A stretch of DNA of 34,157 nucleotides from Bryobacterales bacterium (GCA_022826925.1 JAJDTX010000166.1:1-34157), one strand, 5' to 3'. Positions 16,850 through 25,130 are shown, counted from the first letter of the stretch. Numbers and translations are program-made. Notes: generated from the letters alone by a model not told the origin.

Positions 16850-17737
16850 TCAATCGGGCTCGCCTACAACCTCGAACGTGCCAAAACCAAAGAGTCCGGG
16901 GATCTCGAACGGCAGTCCGCCGAATTCTTCGCGATATCCCTCTTCCAAATCGGTGATCGCGAAATTCTCGACCGGCTTGAAGCCACTGTCCGCCATCAGC
17001 GCGTTCATTTCGGCCAGCGAATACGAGCTGCGCATCGGCTCTCCCCTTCCCTCGACAAAATTGAGCAGCGTTTCGCGTAGCGGCTGGGTTGCCGGGTCGC
17101 ACGATTCTTCGTCCAAGAGATAGTCGATCACCAGCCGCGTACCCGGGTGCAATCCCTGCGAGATGGATCTCGCAGTCTCCGCCAGAGTCTCGGGAGTCAG
17201 GTAGTAGGCGACTCCCAGCAAGGAAAGAAACGTGGGCTTGGACATGTCGAAGGCCGTACCGGCCAGAGCGTCCACTATGGAGACGGCGGACAAGTCCGCG
17301 GCGATGAAGTGGTGGTTCGCGGGTGCCGCGAGCCTTGCTTTGGCGATGCGATCCAGCTTCTTCTTCTGCGTCACCGGGTGGTCGACCTCAAACGCATTGA
17401 TCAGTTCCAAGAGATCCGGCCGGCGAAATGCGAAAGAATCCATTCCTGCGCCGAGGATGACGTATTGCCGAACGCCTTCCTCAACCGCTCGCCCGAGACC
17501 CTGCTCGGCGTAGCGCGCTCGCATGATCACGCACATGCTGACGGGCATCAAGGGGGCCAGTACGACCTTGAACAGCAACCATTCGAACGGGCGAACCCTC
17601 AGCGCCAAGCCAAGCACCGGCCCGCACAGCTTCTTCGCATAGGGATCGTCAAAGATCGGCGTCGGGTGGCGCATGTGCCATCCGCGGGCAGAGGCTACTA
17701 AATCCGCGGTCGAGACTTTGTTAACGGGCAGCGACAT
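16850..17737 (-). CDS. LCM/Ppm-type SAM-dependent methyltransferase
   Basis: A 295-residue class I methyltransferase of the leucine carboxyl methyltransferase-like (TIGR00027/PF04072) family. Visible features are the N-terminal DPYAKKLCGP, motif I VILGAGMDSFAFR (residues 93-105), the acidic EVDHPVTQKKK loop (117-127) that binds the ribose of SAM, and a FLSLLGVAYYLTPETLAETAR block typical of the family (where many read EGVxxYLT). In bacteria these enzymes O-methylate small molecules, often polyketide-type products. The substrate here is unknown. It stands alone: the gene before it on this strand is far away and the flanking genes are divergent or convergent. A GATAAT box lies at 17761-17766 (minus strand), 23 bases upstream of the ATG. 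Confidence 0.88.
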   Translation of the reverse strand: MSLPVNKVSTADLVASARGWHMRHPTPIFDDPYAKKLCGPVLGLALRVRPFEWLLFKVVLAPLMPVSMCVIMRARYAEQGLGRAVEEGVRQYVILGAGMDSFAFRRPDLLELINAFEVDHPVTQKKKLDRIAKARLAAPANHHFIAADLSAVSIVDALAGTAFDMSKPTFLSLLGVAYYLTPETLAETARSISQGLHPGTRLVIDYLLDEESCDPATQPLRETLLNFVEGRGEPMRSSYSLAEMNALMADSGFKPVENFAITDLEEGYREEFGGLPFEIPGLFGFGTFEVVGEPD

Positions 17738-17760
17738 TCAGACACAGCGCCAAGCGATCC

Positions 17761-17766
17761 ATTATC
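17761..17766 (-). promoter_or_regulatory. Candidate -10 box (GATAAT) of methyltransferase gene
   Basis: GATAAT on the minus strand differs from the TATAAT consensus by one base and lies 23 bases before ATG 17737. No clear -35 box. Confidence 0.35.
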
Positions 17767-17851
17767 GCCCGCTGCAAGATCGCGCCCGGTCCGGTCAGGG
17801 ACCGGCGGTTACGCGCCGCGGTGTCAGGCCGCTGGCTGACGCGCGGCCCAC

Positions 17852-17857
17852 TACACT
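17852..17857 (+). promoter_or_regulatory. Candidate -10 box (TACACT) next to the NIPSNAP start
   Basis: TACACT ends 10 bases before ATG 17868, implying a leader of only a few bases. No strong Shine-Dalgarno site is present in between. Confidence 0.35.
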
Positions 17858-17867
17858 GTAGAGCGCG

Positions 17868-18860
17868 ATGCCCGAACTCCCCCGCTATGCCCCAATTGCA
17901 GCGACCCTGACCGCGACCGCGCTGGCCGTGCTGGCGTTCGGCCAGCCAGCGGATCCGCCGCGGCCAGTACGCAACGACCTGCCCAGAGAAGGAACGGAGT
18001 TGCTAGTCCTGCGCCACCAGAAGTTTCACAAGGGAGGACACGACGCCTACCTTCGGCTGAGCCGAGAGGGCGTCTGGCCTTGGTTCGAGAAGATCGGAAG
18101 CCGCATTGTCGGGCAGTGGATGGTAGTCCACCCGGACGGCTCAAGCGCGGATCCTGCGTTCGACCACGGGTACCGCCTAGCCCGCTACGCCAGCTACGAG
18201 CACTGGAAGGCAACCCGCCAAGGCCACCTGCGGCTGGGCGGGAACGGCCCCGACTACCGGCGCAACCGCGAAGCCCTCAGCGCCCGCAACCACTATGTGG
18301 CGGACTCGAGCGGCGCATATTTTCTCGAGGGCATGACCGCGACCACGCAGGTGTATTACATGCCGGCTCTGGATGAGACCTACGAGCCGGCCGACGCTGC
18401 ACCCGAAGGCGAGCCGCACCCTGTTCGCAACGACCAGAATTGGCCCGCTCGTGAGATCATCTCTCTCACGAAGTGGGAGGTAGAGAAGGGCACAGCGGAC
18501 GGCCTGCTGAGAGGCAGCGCCGAAGGGATCTGGCCATACCTCGAAAAAGTGGGTGCCCGCATCGTCGGCCAGTGGAAGGCTGTCTACCCGCCGGAGAGTG
18601 GATTCGAGGAGAGCTCGGAGTACGACGAAGTGTTCTTGATGGTGCGCTACGCCGGCTACGAGCACTGGAAGGCGGCCCGCCCGGACCAAATCGTGAGAAT
18701 GGGAGGGGACGGCCCTGACTACGCGGCCTACAAAGCCGGCTTGGATGCCCTTGCAAGGGCGAGTCGAAGCCAGACCGTGACGTTCCTTGAGGGCCACCTG
18801 TACCAGAGCCCGCCCAAATTCCGACCAGGCCTGCGCGAGAAATACCGCACAGTCGAGTAG
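17868..18860 (+). CDS. Secreted tandem NIPSNAP-like protein
   Basis: A 330-residue protein with a signal sequence (IAATLTATALAVLAFGQ) and two homologous halves. Half one contains GVWPWFEKIGSRIVGQWMVV, RLARYASYEHWKATR and GGNGPDYRR. Half two contains GIWPYLEKVGARIVGQWKAV, MVRYAGYEHWKAAR and GGDGPDYAA. Each half resembles a NIPSNAP/dimeric alpha-beta barrel unit (the RxYxSxEHWxA pattern), so the duplication may let one chain form the barrel that usually needs two subunits. Function is unknown; NIPSNAP proteins are common secreted proteins in Acidobacteriota. Its only close neighbour is sulfatase 2, about 370 bases downstream on the same strand. Confidence 0.8.
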   Translation: MPELPRYAPIAATLTATALAVLAFGQPADPPRPVRNDLPREGTELLVLRHQKFHKGGHDAYLRLSREGVWPWFEKIGSRIVGQWMVVHPDGSSADPAFDHGYRLARYASYEHWKATRQGHLRLGGNGPDYRRNREALSARNHYVADSSGAYFLEGMTATTQVYYMPALDETYEPADAAPEGEPHPVRNDQNWPAREIISLTKWEVEKGTADGLLRGSAEGIWPYLEKVGARIVGQWKAVYPPESGFEESSEYDEVFLMVRYAGYEHWKAARPDQIVRMGGDGPDYAAYKAGLDALARASRSQTVTFLEGHLYQSPPKFRPGLREKYRTVE

Positions 18861-19230
18861 CGCACGGCAGGGGTCGACACCACGATTCCCGTGCTCCTGA
18901 GAACCGACCGTGCCGACCTCAAGTAGGATCTCGCACGAGCCGTGATGCGTTCGGCTACGATTCCGGCACGGGCAAAGGTTCCCACCGGAGGCGCTCCATT
19001 GCGCAGCGCCCCAGCCTTGCGGTGGGGCAGATTGCGGTGTCGCTGGGTCTGCGCCGAGGAATTGTCATCTTGTCGGCTAGCGCAGCAACTGGTTCGAGGG
19101 GCGGAAGGTTGCTCGCAGGATGTCTAAGGCGTCCCACTGAATGCTGGTTCGTCTGACTCGAACGGTTGCGGCCTCGATGCGTCTACCAAGCCTTGACAAT
19201 CGAGGCCTAGCTATTCGGAGAATTGTTCTG
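18861..19230. other. Intergenic region upstream of sulfatase 2
   Basis: This 370-base gap lies between the NIPSNAP and sulfatase 2 genes. A TTGACA hexamer at 19193-19198 lies close to the sulfatase start but has no -10 partner at normal spacing. No RNA gene, repeat or recognisable coding remnant was found on either strand. Confidence 0.35.
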
Positions 19231-20718
19231 ATGCGTTATTCCTGTACCGCCACGGCAACGCGACTCCTCTTGCTGACCTGTTTGGTGGCCGCCCTGCTAC
19301 CGGCTGCCCCGCCCAACGTCGTCTTCTTCTTGGCCGACGATCTCGGCTGGCGTGACCTGGGCTGCTACGGCAGCCAGTTCTACGAAACGCCCAACATCGA
19401 CGGGCTGGCGAGTTCTGGCTCGCGCTTCACGCAGGCGTACGCGGCCTGTCCGGTCTGCTCCCCGACCCGCGCGAGCATCATGACAGGCAAGTACCCGGTT
19501 CGCTTGCGCGTCACCGATTACATCAGCCCGAACGGGGGCAACCAGCCGGAACAGTGGAACCGTAACACCATGCTGTTGCCGTCCAGCTACTCGGACCGCA
19601 TGCCTCTCGAAGAGGTCACCATGGCCGAGGCGTTCCGAGACAGCGGGTACGCCACGTTCTTCGCCGGCAAGTGGCATATGGGCCCGGAAGGCTTTTGGCC
19701 CCAGGACCAAGGCTTCGACCAAAACAAGGGCGGCTGGGAACACGGCGGGCCGTGGGGCGGCGAAAACTATTTCTCTCCATACGGCAATCCCAACCTAGAC
19801 GACGGGCCGGAACGCGAGTATTTGCCCTTGCGGTTGGCTAGGGAGACCCAGCAGTTCATTGCCGAGCAGCGCGACTCGCCCTTTTTTGCGTACCTGTCGT
19901 TCTACTCCGTGCACACTCCGCTCATGACAACCCAGGAGTTGGAGGACAAGTACGCGGCCAAGGCAGCGAAATTCTCCTTCGCCGGCCCTCGCTTCCTGCA
20001 GGAGGGGTTCCGAGAGGCGCGACAGGTGCAGGATCACGCCGTCTACGGCGGCATGGTCGAGGCACTGGACACGGCCGTCGGGATGGTGTTGGACGCACTG
20101 GAGGAAAACGGGCTCGCTTCAAAGACCATCGTGGTGTTCATGTCTGATAACGGGGGCCTGAGCACTTCCGAGGGCTCTCCTACGGCGAACCTGCCGTTGC
20201 GCGGCGGCAAGGGGTGGATGTACGAAGGCGGCATCCGCGAGCCGATGCTGATTCGGGCGCCCGGCGTCTCCAAGCCCGGCTCGGCCATCGACGCACCGGT
20301 GACAAGCGTGGACTTCTACCCGACCCTGCTCGAATTGGCGGGGCTCCGCAAGCGTCCCGACCAGCACGTTGACGGAACCAGCCTGGTCCCGTTGCTGCGC
20401 GGCGATCGGTTCAACCGCGCGCCACTGTACTGGCACTATCCGCACTACGGGAACCAAGGCGGCGCACCGAGCGCAGCGTTGAGGGACGGGGACTGGAAGC
20501 TTATCCAGTGGTACGAGGACAGCTCGATCGAGGTCTACAACCTCGCTAACGACCCGGGCGAGCGCTATAACCTCGCGGGCTTGCTCCCGGAACGGTCGAA
20601 GTCCCTTCAGAAACGCCTTGAGGCATGGCTGAGGGACGTTGACGCGAACATGCCCGCAAAGAACCCGAAATACGACCCTGCCAAGCCGTCGGGACGCTAT
20701 CCTCCGGACCGGCGATAG
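19231..20718 (+). CDS. Sulfatase 2 (family S1)
   Basis: A 495-residue secreted sulfatase. The signal peptide (RLLLLTCLVAALLPAAP) is followed by NVVFFLADDLGWRDLGCYGS, the formylglycine site C76-S-P-T-R with ASIMTGKYPVR, KWHMG, and VFMSDNGGLSTSEGSPT with GGKGWMYEGGIREP. A C-terminal subdomain (LRDGDWKLIQWYEDSSIEVYNLANDPGERYNL) completes the fold. The pattern is that of arylsulfatases acting on sulfated glycans. The open frame starts at 19141, but ATG 19231 is preferred because the signal peptide starts there and CGGAG lies 10-15 bases upstream. It is convergent with sulfatase 3, with inverted repeats in the 63-base gap. Maturation enzymes are not in the window. Confidence 0.93.
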   Translation: MRYSCTATATRLLLLTCLVAALLPAAPPNVVFFLADDLGWRDLGCYGSQFYETPNIDGLASSGSRFTQAYAACPVCSPTRASIMTGKYPVRLRVTDYISPNGGNQPEQWNRNTMLLPSSYSDRMPLEEVTMAEAFRDSGYATFFAGKWHMGPEGFWPQDQGFDQNKGGWEHGGPWGGENYFSPYGNPNLDDGPEREYLPLRLARETQQFIAEQRDSPFFAYLSFYSVHTPLMTTQELEDKYAAKAAKFSFAGPRFLQEGFREARQVQDHAVYGGMVEALDTAVGMVLDALEENGLASKTIVVFMSDNGGLSTSEGSPTANLPLRGGKGWMYEGGIREPMLIRAPGVSKPGSAIDAPVTSVDFYPTLLELAGLRKRPDQHVDGTSLVPLLRGDRFNRAPLYWHYPHYGNQGGAPSAALRDGDWKLIQWYEDSSIEVYNLANDPGERYNLAGLLPERSKSLQKRLEAWLRDVDANMPAKNPKYDPAKPSGRYPPDRR

Positions 20719-20723
20719 CAGAG

Positions 20724-20755
20724 CGCAGCCAGAGCCGCGCAATCGCGGGGCTGCG
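20724..20755. terminator. Hairpin between convergent sulfatases 2 and 3 (first)
   Basis: CGCAGCC (20724-20730) pairs with GGCTGCG (20749-20755). An inner stem CCGCG (20735-20739), loop CAAT, CGCGG (20744-20748) extends it. It starts six bases after the sulfatase 2 stop. No T-tract. Confidence 0.45.
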
Positions 20756-20759
20756 GCAA

Positions 20760-20789
20760 CTGCCTGAGCGCCCGGGGCAACTCAGGCAG
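20760..20789. terminator. Hairpin between convergent sulfatases 2 and 3 (second)
   Basis: CTGCCTGAG (20760-20768) and CTCAGGCAG (20781-20789) form a perfect 9-bp stem with a 12-base loop. The right arm includes the stop codon of sulfatase 3, so it would act on either transcript; no T-tract. Confidence 0.45.
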
Positions 20790-22215
20790 GGTCCGCCCAA
20801 GGCTCGCTAGGCTGCCAAGCCCCCAAGCTTTCTTTCCACGCTTGGCGGCGGCCGCGCAGGCGCTCGAGTTCGTCCTGGTGGTCGGCAGACATGGCTAGGT
20901 TCGTTTCTTCCTCTGGATCCGCCTCGAGATCATACAGTTCCTCGTAACCGGGCTGTCCGTCGAGGTAGACGTTGTATTTCCAGCGCTCCGAGCGGACGCC
21001 CTCCGTGCGCGGGATCGGAATGCCCTCTCGCTGCCACAGAAACTCATAGAACCAATCGGTGCGCCATGGGGGCGACTCGCCATCCAGCAGCGGCACCACG
21101 CTCTTTCCATTCGTTGAGGGATCGACCTCAAGCCCGGCCAATTCCAATATCGTGGGCGCGATGTCGAGATTGAGTGTCATCTCCGTGCAGCGGCGCCCCA
21201 TCCTCTTCCGGCTGCGGGGATCCCACACGATCAGCGGCGCTCGAATGGACTCCTCGTGGATGAAGTACTTGCCTGCCCAACCGCGCTCGCCCAGAAAGAA
21301 CCCGTTGTCGGAAGTGAACACGATCACGGTGTTGCCCCCGAGGCCGCTCTCGTCAAGCCAAGCCAGGATTCGCCCCACCTGCACGTCGACACCGGTAATG
21401 AGCCGGTAGTAGCGCCTCATGGCAGCCTGCCACGTCTCCGTTGTCGGGAAGCGGCGCTGCTGACGGATGCGACCCTCGTACCCGTCCTTGAGGAAGTCGG
21501 GCAGGCCCTCGAAATAGCGAGGGTCGAGTTTCTTGAAAGGGGGTATCTCGACATCCTCGTAGAGTTCGTCAAACGCAGGATCGTTGATGAAGAACGGCGC
21601 GACCCGGTCTTGGACGTGCGGTGCCTTGAAGCTCACCGAAAGGCAGAAGGGCGTCTCTCCGTCACAGGTCTCCAAGAACTCGAGAGCTTGGTCCCCGATC
21701 ATCCCGGTCAGGTGCCGGGACTCGCCATCCACTTCGTGCACGTACTGCCCTTGCCCGGAAAAGCCCTCAAAGTAGTTGAACTTGTCTTCCGGCAATGTAC
21801 GGCCGACACCATACTTGCCGACAAAGCCTGTTCGGTAGCCGGCGGCGCGCAGACGTCCGGGATAGCTGCGCTCGTGCAGACCCTCCGACATCGGCGTTGA
21901 GAACCCGTGCGTGCCGTGGCAACTCGCATAGAGGCCGGTGAAGATCGACGTCCGCGATGGAGCGCACAGGGACGTGGTGACGAAGTGGTTCTCAAACAAA
22001 ACCCCCTCCGTGGCCAAGCGATCCATGTGCGGGGTCTGGATCAGCGGGTTTCCGGCCGCTCCGAGCATGTCCCAGCGCTGGTCGTCCGTTACCAGCACGA
22101 TGATGTTGGGCGGCAGTGCCGGGGATGGATCGTCCGCGGCGCATCCAAGCAAGCCGACCGCCGACGGGATCAGGGCCGAGGACTTCAACAGGTCGCGCCG
22201 CGAGAAGTCAGACAT
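20782..22215 (-). CDS. Sulfatase 3 (family S1), Tat-exported lipoprotein
   Basis: A 477-residue sulfatase with a twin-arginine signal (SRRDLLKSSA, residues 5-14) and a canonical lipobox LLGC with Cys25, so it is probably folded in the cytoplasm, exported by Tat and lipid-anchored. Catalytic features are NIIVLVTDDQRWDMLG, the formylglycine site C84-A-P-S-R with TSIFTGLYASCHG, and VFTSDNGFFLGERGWAGK. The C-terminus has WKYNVYLDGQPGYEELYDLEADPEE. The GERGWAGK variant of the second metal motif is found in sulfatases acting on glycosaminoglycan-like or sulfated polysaccharides. It is convergent with sulfatase 2 and has no operon partner. Tat export differs from the apparent Sec signals of the other four sulfatases. 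Confidence 0.93.
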   Translation of the reverse strand: MSDFSRRDLLKSSALIPSAVGLLGCAADDPSPALPPNIIVLVTDDQRWDMLGAAGNPLIQTPHMDRLATEGVLFENHFVTTSLCAPSRTSIFTGLYASCHGTHGFSTPMSEGLHERSYPGRLRAAGYRTGFVGKYGVGRTLPEDKFNYFEGFSGQGQYVHEVDGESRHLTGMIGDQALEFLETCDGETPFCLSVSFKAPHVQDRVAPFFINDPAFDELYEDVEIPPFKKLDPRYFEGLPDFLKDGYEGRIRQQRRFPTTETWQAAMRRYYRLITGVDVQVGRILAWLDESGLGGNTVIVFTSDNGFFLGERGWAGKYFIHEESIRAPLIVWDPRSRKRMGRRCTEMTLNLDIAPTILELAGLEVDPSTNGKSVVPLLDGESPPWRTDWFYEFLWQREGIPIPRTEGVRSERWKYNVYLDGQPGYEELYDLEADPEEETNLAMSADHQDELERLRGRRQAWKESLGAWQPSEPWADPA

Positions 22216-22419
22216 TGGGAGGCTCGGTCAATCAGGGTAGCAGCTAGAGACGCTGCTCCAGGCCAAGCGGGATTCGTGCGGACAGACTGGTAGTGTAGCC
22301 GCGACCGAGGTTCGAGGGCGAGGCGTCCGACGCCCAAGCGTGACGTGGCGAGTGGTCGGCTGGGCCGGGCAGACCCGGTTTGTGGCCCGGGCGCTAGCAG
22401 AGCTCGCGATCAACCCTCT

Positions 22420-22611
22420 TCAGCTTGCCTCAGCTGGTTCGGGCACGTAACCGAGCTGCCTGCGCTTGGCCAGCGAGCGAGGCGCGTTCCGCTGCACCTG
22501 CAGCTGTTCGTCGTGGATGCCAGGACCGCGGTAGTGGCTGTCCTTGCGCATCCGCACGTAAGTCGGTCGCAGTTTGTAGGCCGTGGCCGGGATGGAGCGT
22601 TTAGAGCCCAC
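22420..22611 (-). CDS. Unrecognised small ORF or gene fragment
   Basis: In the 549-base gap 22216-22764 this minus-strand frame encodes about 63 residues, GSKRSIPATAYKLRPTYVRM then RKDSHYRGPGIHDEQ and RSLAKRRQLGYVPEPAEAS. The composition looks protein-like and the frame is open a little further upstream (to about 22632, adding YWVRGWV before an in-frame TGA). I cannot assign a family. It could be the tail of a decayed gene. The remainder of the gap holds only GC-rich short hairpins and the inverted repeat at 22710-22736. Confidence 0.3.
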   Translation of the reverse strand: MGSKRSIPATAYKLRPTYVRMRKDSHYRGPGIHDEQLQVQRNAPRSLAKRRQLGYVPEPAEAS

Positions 22612-22709
22612 CCAGCCTCGTACCCAGTAGAGTGGTCATTGACAGTCGGACTCGCGTCCTTTGTCGTCCATTGCGACGGCACTATTTCGTATCATGCCCG
22701 GAAGGCTCT

Positions 22710-22736
22710 GAGTTGCCCATAGGCAGGGCGCAACTC
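22710..22736. repeat. Inverted repeat in the leader of the 22765 gene
   Basis: GAGTTGC (22710-22716) and GCAACTC (22730-22736) are perfect 7-base arms around a 13-base loop, with a further CC/GG pairing possible inside. It ends 28 bases before ATG 22765 and could be an operator or an mRNA leader hairpin. Confidence 0.3.
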
Positions 22737-22764
22737 GGCCCCCGATTGTGTAGAAAAACATGCC

Positions 22765-23268
22765 ATGTTGCCACCGATGCTGAAGATAGCGGCGCTAGCT
22801 ATAGCGGTAGCGGGAGCGGCCGCAGCACAATCCGGCGACAGCGATGAGCGATTCCGCGACTGGGGTCGGGTTCACAAGCTGCAGCCCAATCAGCAGATTG
22901 TGGTCCGTCCATTCAAGGGAATGGGGGGAAAGGTCCTCGCCACCTATGTATCGAGCGATGCCACCGGAATCGTCGTCCGCCTGAAGAACGACCAAGAAGT
23001 CGAAATCTCCAAGGACCGCATTCGATCTGTTATTCGCCGAAAACGGATGCGCAACGCAGTTTTGATCGGCGCGGGTGCTGGATTTGCGGTCATGGCGCTA
23101 TGGTCTCTCACCTTTCCCGATTTCATCCAGCCTGTGACGGCCCTGCTCTTCGGAGGTGTCGGGGCAGGGATCGGCGCTGCCAGCGGCGGATTCGTGCGAT
23201 TTGTCGGGCACAACATGATCGTGTATCAGGCGGCAAAGCCTTCTCGCGGGCGATTAGGCGCGACCTGA
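22765..23268 (+). CDS. Small exported protein with beta-barrel-like and glycine-rich membrane region
   Basis: A 167-residue protein with a signal peptide (LKIAALAIAVAGAAAAQ). A strand-rich block follows (VHKLQPNQQIVVRPFKGMGGKVLATYVSSD, TGIVVRLKNDQEVEISKDRI) with the look of a small Sm-like beta-barrel. The basic RSVIRRKRMRN precedes a hydrophobic glycine-rich region (AVLIGAGAGFAVMALW, LLFGGVGAGIGAASGG), ending in VYQA. Acidobacterial genomes carry many hypothetical proteins with this layout (L.PG..I.V... then IRR.....RNALIGAGIGAG). No function is assigned. A second ATG at 22777 is a possible start. No strong Shine-Dalgarno site. Confidence 0.65.
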   Translation: MLPPMLKIAALAIAVAGAAAAQSGDSDERFRDWGRVHKLQPNQQIVVRPFKGMGGKVLATYVSSDATGIVVRLKNDQEVEISKDRIRSVIRRKRMRNAVLIGAGAGFAVMALWSLTFPDFIQPVTALLFGGVGAGIGAASGGFVRFVGHNMIVYQAAKPSRGRLGAT

Positions 23269-23344
23269 CCCCTACCCCATAGGGCCGTGCCCATAGAAGA
23301 GCAAGACCACCTTCTAGGAGAGTTGCTTTCGAGCAGCGCAGCAA

Positions 23345-23421
23345 CCACAGCGACTCGATACCGTTGGTGTAAGCGTCGCCCTTCCGTACTTGCTGAGTGA
23401 GTGCTTGACGGCCGCGTGATC
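23345..23421 (-). mobile_element. Remnant of an IS1595-family transposase
   Basis: On the minus strand, 23421-23386 reads DHAAVKHSLSKY in one frame and 23389-23345 reads VRKGDAYTNGIESLW in the next. Together they match the conserved end of the IS1595 (ISXO2-like) DDE domain, H..V.HS...YVR...AHTNGIESFW. A shift of frame at 23386-23389 and the lack of the rest of the transposase show it is dead. No terminal inverted repeats were located. The rest of the 434-base gap 23269-23702 shows no other recognisable sequence and is probably degraded insertion DNA plus the sulfatase 4 promoter. Confidence 0.55.
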
Positions 23422-23687
23422 GAACGCGAACAGAATCCGAGTCTTACAGAATGCACTGGCAGAAGTGATCCAGCGCAGAGATGCTCCCCTCGGAGAATCC
23501 GTGACGAGGTGAGCGCTTTCAAAGGGGCAGCTGGAGCTAGCCATTCCTTGTATATGGCACGGAGGGAGCGGTGACCGCCTGCGATTGCATCCGCCTGCAC
23601 TGTAGGACGGTCAACATTGCAACTGTGATGGCCAGCCAGCGGCTCGGTCACCAAGCAGGCCTCGTAGCGCGGCAGGCGGGATCCCGT

Positions 23688-23693
23688 TACGAT
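23688..23693 (+). promoter_or_regulatory. Candidate -10 box (TACGAT) next to sulfatase 4 start
   Basis: TACGAT ends nine bases before ATG 23703, suggesting a leaderless or near-leaderless transcript. The same hexamer precedes the RidA gene at 25289. No strong -35 box. Confidence 0.4.
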
Positions 23694-23702
23694 CGTTAGG
23701 CA

Positions 23703-25130
23703 ATGCCGACCAAACCTTGGCTGCTAGCCGCAGCCCTGCTCGTCGCCCCGTTCGCCGTAGCGCAAGACGACCGGCCGAACTTCTTGCTGATCATCGCCGA
23801 CGATGTCACCTATAACGACCTGCCGCTCTACGGCGGGCCGAACATCTCTACACCCAACATCGACGGGCTTGCCTCCGAGGGCTTGACTTTCAACCGGGCG
23901 TACCTGTCGATGGCGATGTGCAATCCCTGCCGCACGGAGTTGTACACCGGCTTGTACCCGTTTCGGAGCGGTTCGAGCTGGAACCACTCGGCGGCACGCA
24001 CCGGCACGCTCTCGGTCGTGGATCATCTGGGCGGGCTCGGCTACCGAGTCGGCTTGGCCGGCAAGAAGCATGTCCTGCCGGATGAATCCTTCCGCTTCGA
24101 GCCCGTCCCTGGCATCAAGAATTACCGCGACCCCACTCCCGCGCCAGAGTTCGACACCAGCGGCATCGAGGAGTTCATGCGCCGCGATGCAGATCAGCCG
24201 TTCTTCCTCGTGACGGCCTTCCACGAGGCCCATGCGCCCTGGACGGTCGGGCGTCCCGACAAGTTCGACCTCAACAAGCTAGTGCTGCCAGACAACTTGG
24301 CCGACACGCCGCGAACACGCGAGCAGTTCGCCACCTATCTCGCCGAGATCGAAGTCTGGGACTGGGAAGTCGGCAAGGTCCTTGACGCTCTCAATGCCAG
24401 CGGACAGGCCGATCGGACCGTGGTGCTGCTGACCTCCGAGCAGGGCTCTGCGTTTCCCGGCAACAAGTGGACCAACTGGAATACGGGCGTCCGTACTGCC
24501 CTCGTAGTGCGCTGGCCGGGTAGAATCGGCACCGGGACCCACACGGACGCGCTCGTGCAGTATGCAGACGTGCTGCCAACCCTCGTCTCTGCTGCGGGAG
24601 CCGCGACCGGCGATCGCTTCGACGGACGCAGCTTCTTGCCAGTGTTGCGGGGGCAGGCCGCCGACCACCGCGAATACGTGTATCTGATGCATAACAACGT
24701 GCCCGAGGGACCGCCCTACCCGATCCGGTCGATCGTCGACGCCCGCTGGCACTACATCCGCAATCTCCAGCCCGAAGCGCTTTACTTCGAAAAGCACATG
24801 ATGGGCGCGTTCCGGACGAACTGGTTCTGGGAGACATGGCTAGCCGCCAGCGGCCCGTCGGCGCAAGCCGCCATCAACCGCAGGGCAGTGATGCTCGCCA
24901 ACCGCTTCATGCGGCGGCCGGCCGAGCAGCTATATGATGTCGTCGCGGACCCGTACCAGATGCGCAACCTGATCGGCGATCTGGGCCTTGCGGACATTCG
25001 CGACCGATTGGCCGCCGCACTGGGGCGCTGGATGCAAGCCCAGGGGGATCCCGGAGCGTCGCTGGACTCTGAAGCGATGTGGCGCGACGCTCAGGCGGGC
25101 CGCCACCTGCCGCCACGTGCAGGACGCTAG
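23703..25130 (+). CDS. Sulfatase 4 (heparan N-sulfatase-like, family S1)
   Basis: A 475-residue secreted sulfatase. The signal peptide MPTKPWLLAAALLVAPFAVAQ is followed by NFLLIIADDVTYNDLPLYGG and the formylglycine site C73-N-P-C-R with TELYTGLYPFRSG. HEAHAPW and DRTVVLLTSEQGSAFPGNKW follow. The usual SDxG metal motif is SEQG (around residue 245), a variant I associate with N-sulfoglucosamine sulfohydrolase-like proteins, so a sulfamate or related substrate is possible. The C-terminus (QLYDVVADPYQMRNLIGD) is normal. The Cys at the fourth position of the CxPxR motif is unusual but allowed. ATG 23703 has no clear Shine-Dalgarno site but has a TACGAT box nine bases upstream. Confidence 0.92.
   Translation: MPTKPWLLAAALLVAPFAVAQDDRPNFLLIIADDVTYNDLPLYGGPNISTPNIDGLASEGLTFNRAYLSMAMCNPCRTELYTGLYPFRSGSSWNHSAARTGTLSVVDHLGGLGYRVGLAGKKHVLPDESFRFEPVPGIKNYRDPTPAPEFDTSGIEEFMRRDADQPFFLVTAFHEAHAPWTVGRPDKFDLNKLVLPDNLADTPRTREQFATYLAEIEVWDWEVGKVLDALNASGQADRTVVLLTSEQGSAFPGNKWTNWNTGVRTALVVRWPGRIGTGTHTDALVQYADVLPTLVSAAGAATGDRFDGRSFLPVLRGQAADHREYVYLMHNNVPEGPPYPIRSIVDARWHYIRNLQPEALYFEKHMMGAFRTNWFWETWLAASGPSAQAAINRRAVMLANRFMRRPAEQLYDVVADPYQMRNLIGDLGLADIRDRLAAALGRWMQAQGDPGASLDSEAMWRDAQAGRHLPPRAGR

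Noticed and set aside
19193..19221. Consensus-like promoter for sulfatase 2
   Set aside because: TTGACA is present but no -10-like hexamer lies 16-18 bases downstream.
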